NCBI GenBank assembly: GCA_009841255.1
Contig: VXMD01000015.1
Span: 25,652 to 89,651 of the forward strand
Direction of reading: 5' to 3'
From: Candidatus Poribacteria bacterium
Lineage (GTDB): Bacteria > Poribacteria > WGA-4E > WGA-3G
Length of the DNA: 64,000 nt
Of this stretch, positions 8,068-16,948 are shown in pieces. A model generated the notes under the pieces. It searched no databases. It saw only the letters and a program-made list of their open reading frames with translations, and had not been told where the DNA came from. A program made the translations under genes and the position numbers. Every line of letters starts with the position of its first letter. Within the stretch, counting starts at the first letter, position 1.

Positions 8068-9009
8068 ATGAACTGGCAACATCATCCATGGACAGGTGTA
8101 TTTCCGGCGACACTCTGCCCTTTTCATGAAAATGAATCCATTGACGAAGTCGGATTGCGTCAGTATATGCAGGAACTCGCAAGCGTCCCGGGGATAAAAG
8201 GGGTTGTCTGTAATGGACACACCGGCGAAATTATGTCTCTCCGCTTGCATGAAAGACAGCGCGTTACGCAAATTACCGCTGACGCCGTTGGTGATCGCGT
8301 CAAAGTCGTTTCAGGTGTGAGCGCAGAAGGGAGTCTCCCAGCGATTGATGACGCACTCGCGGCGAAGGAAGCCGGGGCGGATGCCATCCTGTTAATGCCA
8401 GCGCACCACTGGTTGCGTTTTGGACGGACACCTGAAACCGCAGTCGGTTACTTTCAAGATGTCGCCGAAGGCGCAGATATACCGATCATTGTTCATCAAT
8501 ACCCCGCATGGACAAAGGCAGGATACAGCCTTGAAGAGATGTTAGAAATGGTGAAGATCCCACAGGTTATCTGCATTAAAATGGGCACCCGTGACATGGC
8601 GCGCTGGCGGTGGGACTATGAACAGTTGAAAGAAGCCGCACCCGACGTACCCATCTTGACCTGTCACGATGAATACCTGCTCGCCTCCTTACTCGAAGGA
8701 AGTGATGGTGCACTCATCGGATTCGCAGGGTTTGTCCCGGAGTTGATGGTGGATGTCGTCCACGCCGCACTCAACAACGATCTCATCGGTGCACGGAAGG
8801 CGCGTAGCCAAGTAGACGCGCTGGCACGCATCGTCTATAACTTCGGCGAACCGAGCAGTGACGCGCATCAGCGAATGAAATGTGCTCGCTGGTTGATGGG
8901 CAGATTCCCCTCAATGACAATGCGCCGCCCCCTGCGTCAATTGTCCACCGCCGAAGTCGATAAAATCCGAACACGTCTTGAAGAGACCGGTTATCAGTGC
9001 ATCAATTAA
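8068..9009 (+). CDS. dihydrodipicolinate synthase (DapA)/N-acetylneuraminate lyase family protein
   Basis: This 313-residue protein is a single TIM barrel of the class I aldolase DapA/NanA family. The substrate-loop motif GHTGE is at 50-54, the catalytic tyrosine in HQYPAW is Tyr145, and the Schiff-base lysine in CIKMGT is Lys171. The family condenses or cleaves pyruvate (or a related 2-oxoacid) with an aldehyde. The next three genes are sugar-type Gfo/Idh/MocA oxidoreductases rather than lysine genes. A catabolic role in sugar-acid or amino-sugar metabolism is therefore likelier than lysine synthesis (inference). Its ribosome site is supplied by the repeat element immediately upstream. Confidence 0.85.
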   Translation: MNWQHHPWTGVFPATLCPFHENESIDEVGLRQYMQELASVPGIKGVVCNGHTGEIMSLRLHERQRVTQITADAVGDRVKVVSGVSAEGSLPAIDDALAAKEAGADAILLMPAHHWLRFGRTPETAVGYFQDVAEGADIPIIVHQYPAWTKAGYSLEEMLEMVKIPQVICIKMGTRDMARWRWDYEQLKEAAPDVPILTCHDEYLLASLLEGSDGALIGFAGFVPELMVDVVHAALNNDLIGARKARSQVDALARIVYNFGEPSSDAHQRMKCARWLMGRFPSMTMRRPLRQLSTAEVDKIRTRLEETGYQCIN

Positions 9010-9102
9010 ATTTCTTAGAAACCCGCCCATTGACAGGTATTGGGGCTTGATGCAAGTTGCGACCTCGCGAGGCGTACCAAGGCCCTTAAGCTCAAAAAAA
9101 CC

Positions 9103-9190
9103 AAGCCCGTAATGTAATAGAGGGCGATTTCTAAGAAAAGCGTGTTAAAGTTCAATATCACGTTGTTTAACCGCAAGGTAAAATTATAGT
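9103..9190 (+). repeat. start-site element copy not joined to a start codon
   Basis: The 5' module (AGCCCGTAATG...GAGGGCGATTTCTAAG) begins near 9103, and the 3' end TTTAACCGCAAGGTAAAATT lies at 9166-9185. No ATG follows at the usual distance, so this looks like an orphaned or displaced copy. Another 3' end lies at 9323-9346. Confidence 0.6.
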
Positions 9191-9238
9191 AAAGTCAATA
9201 ATTAAAGAGACATTTCAGTGATTGTGGAAACCAACCTT

Positions 9239-9284
9239 CGTAGGGGGTTTTTGCTTGGGTGTTTCTTCGTAGGTTCCCTCGCCC
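9239..9284 (+). repeat. G-rich/T-run intergenic repeat
   Basis: GGGGGTTTTTGCTTGGGTG followed by TTTCTTC recurs at 26174, 41657, 54629 and 61070, always between genes. Here it is followed by GTAGGTTCCCTCGCCCGC, shared with the 61070 copy. Confidence 0.7.
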
Positions 9285-9322
9285 GCTGTGGAGTGTCTCA
9301 TTAATTCTGAGATCCACTATAA

Positions 9323-9346
9323 AAAACCGCAAGGAATGTTTAAAAA
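9323..9346 (+). repeat. start-site repeat (RBS element) before the 9347 oxidoreductase
   Basis: AAACCGCAAGG followed by a 12-nt A/T-rich tract ends at ATG 9347, with AAGG at 9331-9334. The spacing is the same as in the other six start-linked copies. Confidence 0.75.
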
Positions 9347-10561
9347 ATGGGACGTCTCAGATACGCCTTAATTGGCCACGGTAGACGCGGCGCATCGCAC
9401 CTATCGACAGCCGCCACCCTAAAGGACACTTTCGAAATAGTTGCTGTGTGTGATGCACATGCGGAATCCGCAGAAACAGGCGCGGCGCGGTTCGGCGTTA
9501 AAGCCTACACCGATGTCCGGAAAATGATCGATGAGATATCGCCGGATGTCTGCGATGTCGTTGTTCCCGTGCCGCTCCATCACGTCGTTTCCTGTTACCT
9601 CTCCCGATGTGGCATTCCGCATAACGTAGAGACAGGGCTTGCACCAACACTCGGTTTGATGGATATGATGATAGCCGACGCTGCCGAGAATGGCGTCAAA
9701 CTCCAAACATCGGAAAATTTCCCTTTCGTCCCTGTGGAACAGTTCGTCTGTAAACTCATTAAGGAAGGCGTCATTGGAAAAGTTCACAAGTGCTACCGGC
9801 TCTTTTCTACAACCGGCTACCACGGTCTCGCCGCGATACGGTGTCGCATGGATGCCGCACCAATAACAGTCAGCAGCATGGCACATACAATGCCTGTTGC
9901 ACCTTACATTGACAGGGCGAAACGAGATCACAATCGGGAAGGTCTTGAGTTTTACGCCATAGATTTTGAGAACGGCGGAATCGGCATTGCCATGGTAGGC
10001 AATAAGAACGGCTGCCTCGGACGGAATAAACTTGTCGGTTTCGAGACGTGCGGGGAGCGCGGCACGATTATCACCAACGGGAATCAAGGTGCTACCGGTG
10101 GTGAAACCGTCAATGTTTGCACAGACGAAGACCTTACATTAAACAGCGGAAGAGCACAGACATACGAATTTCAGAGAGAATATAGTGAAAATGGCACTTT
10201 GCAACGTATCTTCGTGGCGCTTCCCGAATCTTTGGGCGGCACTGTAGAGTGGGTGAATCCTTACCGGCGGACAGATATTTCAGAGACAGGTATCTCACTG
10301 GCGACGATGCTTGATGGCATTGCACGCGCTGTCCGAGAAGATACACAACCGCTGTGGACAGGCGAAATGGGCAGAGCGGATCAGGAGATGGTGATTGCCG
10401 CACATCGGTCAATCGAAATGAATCGACAACCTATCGAACTCCCGCTTGAACCTGACGCTGCTGAAGAAGAGGCGTTCGACCGCGATTTCGAAGTCCAGTT
10501 TGGTGTTCATCCCCGCACGGATATCGAAAAAGCGTTACAGGCTAATTTCAAAGCACGTTAG
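9347..10561 (+). CDS. Gfo/Idh/MocA-family oxidoreductase lacking the catalytic lysine motif
   Basis: This 404-residue protein has an N-terminal Rossmann fold (YALIGHGRRGASH near 6-18, VAVCDAH near 33-39) and the long alpha/beta C-terminal domain of the family. Members reduce or oxidise sugars, inositols and similar polyols with NAD(P). At the usual EKP motif this protein reads VETGLAP (Glu95-Thr96-Gly97), so the catalytic lysine is missing. It may be a divergent enzyme or a non-redox member. It is the first of three family members in a row, separated by 150-200 nt intergenic stretches, and its start is provided by a repeat element. Confidence 0.8.
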   Translation: MGRLRYALIGHGRRGASHLSTAATLKDTFEIVAVCDAHAESAETGAARFGVKAYTDVRKMIDEISPDVCDVVVPVPLHHVVSCYLSRCGIPHNVETGLAPTLGLMDMMIADAAENGVKLQTSENFPFVPVEQFVCKLIKEGVIGKVHKCYRLFSTTGYHGLAAIRCRMDAAPITVSSMAHTMPVAPYIDRAKRDHNREGLEFYAIDFENGGIGIAMVGNKNGCLGRNKLVGFETCGERGTIITNGNQGATGGETVNVCTDEDLTLNSGRAQTYEFQREYSENGTLQRIFVALPESLGGTVEWVNPYRRTDISETGISLATMLDGIARAVREDTQPLWTGEMGRADQEMVIAAHRSIEMNRQPIELPLEPDAAEEEAFDRDFEVQFGVHPRTDIEKALQANFKAR

Positions 10562-10584
10562 CTGGAATGCCTCCAACCAAGGTA

Positions 10585-10605
10585 GGTGCGGTTTCTAACC
10601 GCACC
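10585..10605. repeat. palindrome with GTTTCTAAC core
   Basis: Arms GGTGCGGTT and AACCGCACC form a perfect 9-bp stem around TCT. A sister hairpin at 60826-60844 keeps the core and the loop but has a different stem (GCGAGGTT/AACCTCGC). It lies 24 nt after a stop codon, so it may act in termination or mRNA stability. The rest of 10562-10714 shows nothing. Confidence 0.65.
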
Positions 10606-10714
10606 GAGTCTGAAACAAGAGTCCTTTGTCGGCGCGGGCACCTATACCCGAATCCGATAATTTTATTTATAAGATGGCTTGTAACAATATCTTAAGTGTT
10701 TGCAGAGGTAAGAG

Positions 10715-11695
10715 ATGAAAGAAATTAAAATCGGATTTATCGGATGTGGCGGCAATGCGAATGGGCACATGAACCAATTAGCCGAGATCGACGGCGCGCG
10801 GGTTGTAGCAGTGTGCGACATTCAAGCAGAACGAGCGCAAAGCGCCGCCGAGAGCCATAACGCAGATTCCTACACCGCACATCAAGCCCTCCTCGAACGG
10901 GATGATTTGGATGCCGTCTATCTGAGCCTCCCAGTTTTTGCACATCGACAGCCAGAACTTGACGTCATTGAGCGAGGCTTACCCTTTTTCGTTGAGAAGC
11001 CTGTCGCTATTAATATGGAGATCGCCCGTGAGGTCGAAGCCGCCGTGGCGAATGCTGGACTCATCACATGTGTCGGCTATCAACTCCGTTACCTCGGTTC
11101 GACACAAATAACACAGCAGATCCTACAGGGCAGAACGATTAACATGGTCGTCGGCAAGTACTGGTGCAGCACCGGGCACGGCGACCCGAACGCATGGCTC
11201 CGGCAGATGGGCAGGTCCGGCGGTCAACTCGTCGAACAAGCCACACATACCATCGATATGATGCGTTACATGGGCGGCGAAGTGGAAACCGTCTATGCCA
11301 TGCAGGCAAACCGGTTTCTCAAAGAGACGGATTGTCCCGACGCCAATAGCGTCGCTCTCCAGTTTTCGAGTGGTGCCGTCGGTTCGTTGACGGCTACTTG
11401 GGCGTATGCAGGCGACTGGGCGAACGCGAATGTCTTGGATCTATTGTATGAGGAAGAGTTGTTGAATTGGAATCCATCAAGGGTCTTGGTTCAGGAAGAT
11501 GGCGAATGGGTGGATAAGACAGAACCGAGCCCCACAATTGATGAGGTCTTCGTGGACGCAGTGCGAAGTGGGGATGCTTCTTCAATCTTGAGTCCGTATA
11601 GCGATGCAGTCAAGACACTCGCAATATCGCTGGCAGCAAACCAATCCGCGCAAGAAAACCGACCCATAGCCATCTCAGAGATTCTTGACCAGTGA
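10715..11695 (+). CDS. Gfo/Idh/MocA-family NAD(P)-dependent oxidoreductase
   Basis: This 326-residue protein has a Rossmann nucleotide-binding start (IGFIGCGGNANGH, residues 6-18) and the intact EKP motif at 94-96 (FFVEKPVAI). A C-terminal substrate domain carries 'EQATHTIDMMRYMGG', the conserved H..D..R region typical of inositol or glucose-fructose oxidoreductase relatives. The enzyme probably interconverts a sugar or polyol and its keto form; the substrate cannot be deduced. It is in line with the oxidoreductase genes before and after it, and the start has AGAGGTAAGAG just upstream. Confidence 0.88.
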   Translation: MKEIKIGFIGCGGNANGHMNQLAEIDGARVVAVCDIQAERAQSAAESHNADSYTAHQALLERDDLDAVYLSLPVFAHRQPELDVIERGLPFFVEKPVAINMEIAREVEAAVANAGLITCVGYQLRYLGSTQITQQILQGRTINMVVGKYWCSTGHGDPNAWLRQMGRSGGQLVEQATHTIDMMRYMGGEVETVYAMQANRFLKETDCPDANSVALQFSSGAVGSLTATWAYAGDWANANVLDLLYEEELLNWNPSRVLVQEDGEWVDKTEPSPTIDEVFVDAVRSGDASSILSPYSDAVKTLAISLAANQSAQENRPIAISEILDQ

Positions 11696-11784
11696 TTTTT
11701 GTGACTCATGTGATTTTCCATGATTAGGGTTAGTGGTTCCCATGAGGCATTGTCCATTCAATCAGAGTCAATCACTAAATCAGT

Positions 11785-11873
11785 TAAATCACAGTTCAGA
11801 CCTGTTCCTTAATTTTTGTGATTTACTGTGATGATGAAATCGCCGATAATCATATAAATCATAGTTCAGACCT
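11785..11873 (+). repeat. 19-bp direct repeat pair in the 11696-11892 gap
   Basis: TAAATCACAGTTCAGACCT at 11785-11803 recurs with one mismatch at 11855-11873, 20 nt before the next start. GTGATTT-like words are scattered between the copies. The gap may be a regulatory or duplicated leader; no gene is visible. Confidence 0.6.
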
Positions 11874-11892
11874 ATTTTAAAAGGAATTAATT

Positions 11893-12885
11893 ATGTCGCA
11901 AACTTCGTCGAAATATCGTGTCGCAATTGTCGGATGTGGCGGTATCTCTAACGCACACGGCAACGCCTGGCGAAATTTACCAGAAATTGAAATTGTAGGG
12001 GCATGCGATGCGCAATTTGAACCGCTCAAACGCTTTGCCACCGAATATAACATTCAGAATACCTACAACGACCTCCGACAGATGCTGGAGAAACAGCAAC
12101 CCGATGTCTTAGTGATTGCAACGTGGCCCTCAAGCCACCTTAAAAATCTCTTGGAGGCAGTCCGGTGTGGCGTCAAAGGAATTCTCGTTGAAAAACCGAT
12201 TGCGGTGAACGCCACGCAATTGGAGCAGATGATTCAGGTTACAGAACGCGCCGATATCCGATTAATGGAAGCCTTCATGTATCGGCACCATCCGTTGACG
12301 CTCGCCGTGAAACAGAAGGTTGAGGAAGGCGCAATCGGAGAGGTCCGCTACGCCCGTTCCACTTTCTCAACAGGACTCACAGACCGGCAAAATTGGCGAT
12401 TAAGAGGCGATCTTGGCGGTGGTGCCGTTATGGATTTAGGCTGTTATTGCATCAACATCATGCGTTATCTCATTGGACAAGAACCGCAATCCGTATGGGC
12501 AACCGGCAAATTTGAATCAGTTAACAACGTCTGGGAAACGCTGATTGGAACTTTGGACTTCGGCGATGGCATTACGGCGCAATTGGATTGTAGTTTCGGT
12601 TGGACGTGGCGCGAATCTTATGAAGTCGCCGGAACGGAGGGAACACTCTTTGTTCACAGTGCGTGGGGCAACTCGGAGGGCGAATCCCATTTTATCGTAA
12701 ACGGCGAAACGATTCGTGTTGCTAAGGGGGTCAACCCCTACGCCGCTGAGATTTTGGATCTCTGTCAAGCCGTCGAGACCGGCGCACCAACCCGCTTACC
12801 CATATCGGACGCCCTTGGAAATATGCGCGTCATCGACGCATTACACGAATCTGCAGGCACAGGTCAGTGTATTAAGATCCCTTAA
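11893..12885 (+). CDS. Gfo/Idh/MocA-family NAD(P)-dependent oxidoreductase
   Basis: This 330-residue protein has the Rossmann motif VAIVGCGGISNAHG near residues 10-23 and the EKP motif at 100-102. The C-terminal domain contains 'GGGAVMDLGCYCINIMRYLIG', characteristic of dehydrogenases related to D-xylose and trans-1,2-dihydrobenzenediol dehydrogenase (longest quoted pieces: GGGAVMDLGCYC, then INIMRYLIG). An AAAAGGAATTAATT ribosome site precedes ATG 11893. It is the third family member in the cluster, and together the cluster suggests breakdown of modified sugars or polyols. Confidence 0.88.
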   Translation: MSQTSSKYRVAIVGCGGISNAHGNAWRNLPEIEIVGACDAQFEPLKRFATEYNIQNTYNDLRQMLEKQQPDVLVIATWPSSHLKNLLEAVRCGVKGILVEKPIAVNATQLEQMIQVTERADIRLMEAFMYRHHPLTLAVKQKVEEGAIGEVRYARSTFSTGLTDRQNWRLRGDLGGGAVMDLGCYCINIMRYLIGQEPQSVWATGKFESVNNVWETLIGTLDFGDGITAQLDCSFGWTWRESYEVAGTEGTLFVHSAWGNSEGESHFIVNGETIRVAKGVNPYAAEILDLCQAVETGAPTRLPISDALGNMRVIDALHESAGTGQCIKIP

Positions 12886-13006
12886 ATTACCCTTGTTGCA
12901 ATCGCTGTTTGAATGATCATTATCGATTAGGATGTAAGGAGAGAGGCTTTTAGGACCGGACGGAGGGCGTAATTATCCCCAGGAATCGCTTAGTTTCACC
13001 AGAAAC

Positions 13007-13031
13007 CCGATTGACCTGTAAGGTCAATCGG
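13007..13031. repeat. palindrome before the VWA gene
   Basis: Arms CCGATTGACC and GGTCAATCGG form a perfect 10-bp stem around TGTAA. It ends 24 nt before ATG 13055 in an otherwise featureless 169-nt gap. It may be a leader hairpin or a dispersed palindromic repeat. Confidence 0.6.
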
Positions 13032-13054
13032 TCCAGAGGCCCAATACTTAAAAG

Positions 13055-15472
13055 ATGTTTGAGAAGATGATGAAGTACCCCATCGACGTTTTCCGAGAGG
13101 GAAATTTCTCGTTCGGGGTACCATTACCAGGGCTTCTTATAGCCGTTCTACTCGTCGCACTTTTTGTGGCTACAATATGGGCATATCGGAGCACCCAAGG
13201 ACGTACCCCACGCGCCTTCCGGGGTTTCCTCATTTTTCTCCGCACGATTGTCCTCTGTCTGCTTGCCTTCTGCCTCCTGAAACCCTTTCTCACAATTTAT
13301 CAAACAAACCCCGATGATTCCTATCTGTTGGTGATGGTCGATCGCTCTAAAAGCATGCAGATTACCGATGCTACTGATGCAGCGACACGGTTGCACCGCG
13401 TCAACGACCTCCTCTTTTCGGAAGAGGAGGGACTCCTTGAAAAACTGAATGCTAAATTCAAAGTCAGATTCTTTGCGTTTGACACGACGGCAAAACGGGT
13501 TCCGAATGAAACATTGACCCAAGCAGAAGGGGAAAGTACAGACATACCACAGGCGTTCAACGAAGCACTCGATGACTTGCAAGGGATCCCACTCTCCGGA
13601 GCCGTCCTGTTGACCGACGGTGTGGACAGAAGTGGCGTTGATGTCGTAAAGTTCGCAATGCAAATCCGAGAGCGGAAACTCCCTATCCATACCGTTGGCA
13701 TTGGCGCAGAAGAGGGCAATCCAGATCTGGAACTGGTCAAGGTCGATGTACCCCGGACCGCAGAAGAGGATTTCCCTGTCAATGTATGGGTAACGCTGCA
13801 ACGGAAGGGGTTCAAGGGAAAGAAGGTGAACGTCCAATTGACACACAACGGACGCGTCCTGAAAACCGAGTCCGTTGACATGGACGAAGGTGCCTCTTGG
13901 ATGTCGCAGCTCAGCGGAACAGATTCGGCGTCTGATACCAAAACGGAACGCGTCTTGCTTAAATTTATCCCGCGCGAAGCCGGCACCCAAAAATTTGAAG
14001 TCCATGCAGAGTTAGGAGAAATGGAAGCAGTCCCACAAAACAACACGAAAACGTTTTTACTCAAGGTCGCACCTACCAAACGTGTGAAAATCCTCTTTGT
14101 TGATGGTAGACCCCGCGCCGAATTCGCCGCTATCAAACGCGCCTTGACAAATGATCCGAACATCCAATTAACCGATCGGGTTTTGACGAATGTTACCGAT
14201 GGCAAACAATACTATTTCGGTACACGGACCGGGACTATAGATGAATTTGATTTTTATCCAGATGATAAGGAGATACTTTTTGACTTTGACGCTATCATTT
14301 TAGGCAACGTGGATGCATCCCAATTCACACCTTCGCAGCTGGAGCATACAGTTGAATTTGTACGCACTCGAGGCGGTGGCCTGCTTATGTTGGGCGGTTC
14401 CAGTTCTTTAGGGAACCACGAACTCTCTGGATCCTACATCAATACGCCCATTGCACAATGTCTCCCTGTAGAATTGGAACTTGGAGCCCCACCACCGCCA
14501 TTAGCACCGAGGCGACTCAGTCGATCGACCGTGGGTTCGCGGTCTATCGGAGACAAGGGTTATAAATTGCAACTCACACCGGAGGGGAAAGTCGAAACTT
14601 TAATGGCTTTGGCGGATACGCCTGTCGAGAATTTGGAACGTTGGCAGATTTTACCAACGTTGAAGGGATATAGTAAAGTGAAGCGCGCCAAAGCAGGCAC
14701 ACTTGTTTTGGCAGAGCATCCAACCGATCGAAACGAATTCGGCAAGCGGATTCTTATCGCAACCCATAATTACAATGCTGGGCGCGTCATGGTGTTCACA
14801 CCGCACAGTTCTTGGCGCTGGCAGCGGCTCCCTTCTCATGAAGAAGGGGATCAACGATTCTGGCACCAAGGCGATAGTCCGGAACGGTTCTGGCGACAGG
14901 TTGCGCGGTGGTTGACAACTGCACCGAAAGAGCATCTTAAACTTGATATTGCAAAAACGGCTTACACTTTGAAAGAACCCGTCGTCATTGAGGTTACTGC
15001 TACCGACCAACAGTTCGAATTGACGAACAACGCGAAAATCCGAGCCGTAATCCTTGATGAGTCGGGGAAACGCAGGGAGTTAAAACTTGAGCAGGTCCTC
15101 GGTGAAGAAGGACGCTACACGGCACGTTTTATCCCGAACCGTTACGGTGAATACACCGTTACCGCAACCGGGACCCTTAATGGTGAAAACTTAGGCGAAC
15201 AACAGACCCTTTTTGAGGTAAAAACATCTTACGCCGAATTTAGTAACGCTGAACTGAACGTCGCACTTCTCAAAACGCTTGCTGAAGGAAGCGGCGGAAA
15301 GTACTACACCACCGAAGAGGCTCCCCAACTTGTAAATCAGATTCCGCTTGTCGAAAGTGCAACGTCAAAGATTACGGATGTTGACATCTGGGATATGCCC
15401 CTAATTTTTGGGCTGGTCATCGCGCTACTTGGGTTTGAGTGGTTCTTAAGAAAACGCGGCGGTTTGGTCTAA
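13055..15472 (+). CDS. membrane-anchored VWA and glutamine-amidotransferase-like protein
   Basis: This 805-residue protein has two N-terminal transmembrane helices (about 24-45 and 56-78). A von Willebrand A domain follows with the metal-binding MIDAS motif DRSKS at 96-100 and LLTDGVD further on. A class-I-glutamine-amidotransferase-like fold comes next ('DAIILGNVDASQFT', 'RGGGLLMLGG'), then a beta-rich region and a C-terminal helix (about 777-797). This is the layout of the large VWA membrane proteins that accompany MoxR ATPases in Bacteroidetes, Planctomycetes and relatives. The matching MoxR lies two genes downstream. The role is probably envelope protein assembly or stress, but it is not proven. 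Confidence 0.85.
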   Translation: MFEKMMKYPIDVFREGNFSFGVPLPGLLIAVLLVALFVATIWAYRSTQGRTPRAFRGFLIFLRTIVLCLLAFCLLKPFLTIYQTNPDDSYLLVMVDRSKSMQITDATDAATRLHRVNDLLFSEEEGLLEKLNAKFKVRFFAFDTTAKRVPNETLTQAEGESTDIPQAFNEALDDLQGIPLSGAVLLTDGVDRSGVDVVKFAMQIRERKLPIHTVGIGAEEGNPDLELVKVDVPRTAEEDFPVNVWVTLQRKGFKGKKVNVQLTHNGRVLKTESVDMDEGASWMSQLSGTDSASDTKTERVLLKFIPREAGTQKFEVHAELGEMEAVPQNNTKTFLLKVAPTKRVKILFVDGRPRAEFAAIKRALTNDPNIQLTDRVLTNVTDGKQYYFGTRTGTIDEFDFYPDDKEILFDFDAIILGNVDASQFTPSQLEHTVEFVRTRGGGLLMLGGSSSLGNHELSGSYINTPIAQCLPVELELGAPPPPLAPRRLSRSTVGSRSIGDKGYKLQLTPEGKVETLMALADTPVENLERWQILPTLKGYSKVKRAKAGTLVLAEHPTDRNEFGKRILIATHNYNAGRVMVFTPHSSWRWQRLPSHEEGDQRFWHQGDSPERFWRQVARWLTTAPKEHLKLDIAKTAYTLKEPVVIEVTATDQQFELTNNAKIRAVILDESGKRRELKLEQVLGEEGRYTARFIPNRYGEYTVTATGTLNGENLGEQQTLFEVKTSYAEFSNAELNVALLKTLAEGSGGKYYTTEEAPQLVNQIPLVESATSKITDVDIWDMPLIFGLVIALLGFEWFLRKRGGLV

Positions 15473-15505
15473 AAGAAAAAAGAAAAATATTTATTTAGGA
15501 GACCT

Positions 15506-16864
15506 ATGAACAATTCCTATAAAAACGTTATGTTCGTCATCGCCGACGATTGGAGTCGCATCGCGAAGTGCTACGGAAATGAGATTATCCGAACCCCGCA
15601 CATCGATGCATTTGCCGAACGCGGCGTTGTGTTTGACTACGCATTCTGTACAAGTCCCTCCTGTGCCGTGAGCCGAGCGTGTATCCTCACGGGACAGCAT
15701 AGCCATACACATGGGCAATATGGACACTGCCACGGTATTCACGGATTCCGCACACACGAATACATGCAATCGGTGCCGAAAATTCTGAAAGCGCATGGAT
15801 TCGCTACGGCGTGCATCGGAAAGAAACACGTTGAACCCGTAAGCGTTTATCCCTTCGATTTTGAACCGAAAGTTGATCCCCGAAGCCCTGTGGACATAGC
15901 AGCAAAGGTTACCCAATTTCTCGATGAGAATGTAGACACACCCTTTTATCTTCACATCGGCAGCAGTTATCCGCATAGGGCGGGTAAAGGCTTCGGAAAT
16001 GATCGAACGCATGCCGGCATTGAACCCTCCCCTTACACACCTGACGAAATCATTGTCCCGAATTTCCTACCGGACGTGCCCGCTGTCCGTGAAGATCTCG
16101 CAGACTATTACGAGAGTGTTTCGCGGTGGGACGCCGTCGTAGGTGCGGTTTTGGATGCCCTTGACGCTTCCGGACGCGCAGATGAAACCCTCGTCTTTGT
16201 TACAACTGACCACGCAATGCCATTTCCGGGCGCCAAGGCCTCCAGTTTTGATAGCGGACACCACTGCCCACTCCTCATCTCCAGTCCGACGCAACAGAAA
16301 CGCGGTTTCCACAATCAAGCACTCGTCAACTGGGTAGACTTTTGTCCAACAATGTTAGAGTGGTGCGGTGTCGCGCATCCCGATGGTACGGAATCACTCC
16401 CCGGGAGATCGCTGCTCACCGTCTTAGAGGACGACAGTCCACATCCAGCTAACGGCGACTGGGAGGAAACGTATTTTTCTCACTGTTTCCATGAGGTAAC
16501 GAACTACTATCCCTATCGCGTGTTACGCGGCAGACGATATAAGTACGTCCGCAATCTCGCATACCAATTGGAGACACCACTCCCAAGCGATCTGTTCCGT
16601 TCAATCTCATGGACAGCCGTGCGGAACGACAACGTCCAGCACCTCGGTGACCGACAACGGACCGAATTCCTACAGCAGAGTCGTGAGGCTTTGTTTGACA
16701 TGCAGAACGATCCAGCGGAGTCACAAAATCTCATTGACGTCCCTGAGTTACAAGACATAGCCAACGAGATGCGCCAAAAGGTTATCGAATTCCGTCAGAA
16801 CACCGAGGATCCGTGGCTCGAGCAGTCCTTCCAGGAAGGCGAGACCGGTCCGTTTTTCACGTAG
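15506..16864 (+). CDS. sulfatase (alkaline-phosphatase superfamily)
   Basis: This 452-residue protein shows the sulfatase layout. The metal aspartates are in VIADDWSR (Asp14, Asp15), the active-site signature is CAVSRACILTG at 53-63, and a C-terminal metal site is in TTDHAMPFPG. Sulfatases hydrolyse sulfate esters after the signature cysteine is converted to formylglycine. The usual CxPxR core has Val instead of Pro at the third position, so maturation may be inefficient or use a different enzyme. No secretion signal is evident. It lies between the VWA and MoxR genes, with an AGGAGACCT site before the ATG, and probably desulfates a sugar substrate. Confidence 0.88.
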   Translation: MNNSYKNVMFVIADDWSRIAKCYGNEIIRTPHIDAFAERGVVFDYAFCTSPSCAVSRACILTGQHSHTHGQYGHCHGIHGFRTHEYMQSVPKILKAHGFATACIGKKHVEPVSVYPFDFEPKVDPRSPVDIAAKVTQFLDENVDTPFYLHIGSSYPHRAGKGFGNDRTHAGIEPSPYTPDEIIVPNFLPDVPAVREDLADYYESVSRWDAVVGAVLDALDASGRADETLVFVTTDHAMPFPGAKASSFDSGHHCPLLISSPTQQKRGFHNQALVNWVDFCPTMLEWCGVAHPDGTESLPGRSLLTVLEDDSPHPANGDWEETYFSHCFHEVTNYYPYRVLRGRRYKYVRNLAYQLETPLPSDLFRSISWTAVRNDNVQHLGDRQRTEFLQQSREALFDMQNDPAESQNLIDVPELQDIANEMRQKVIEFRQNTEDPWLEQSFQEGETGPFFT

Positions 16865-16948
16865 CGCGTTGCCTTCACAGTAGGAGCAATCTCCGAATCG
16901 CGACTCCCCTGGTAATCCGATTAGACCGAAGAAGCCTGATTCAGACGT

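Noticed and set aside
9419..10087. 222-codon reverse frame opposite the first Gfo/Idh gene
   Set aside because: Antisense shadow of a well-supported protein; no family resemblance.
13148..14205. Long reverse-strand frames opposite the VWA gene
   Set aside because: They mirror the third-position bias of the VWA coding sequence, have no ribosome site and no recognisable domain.
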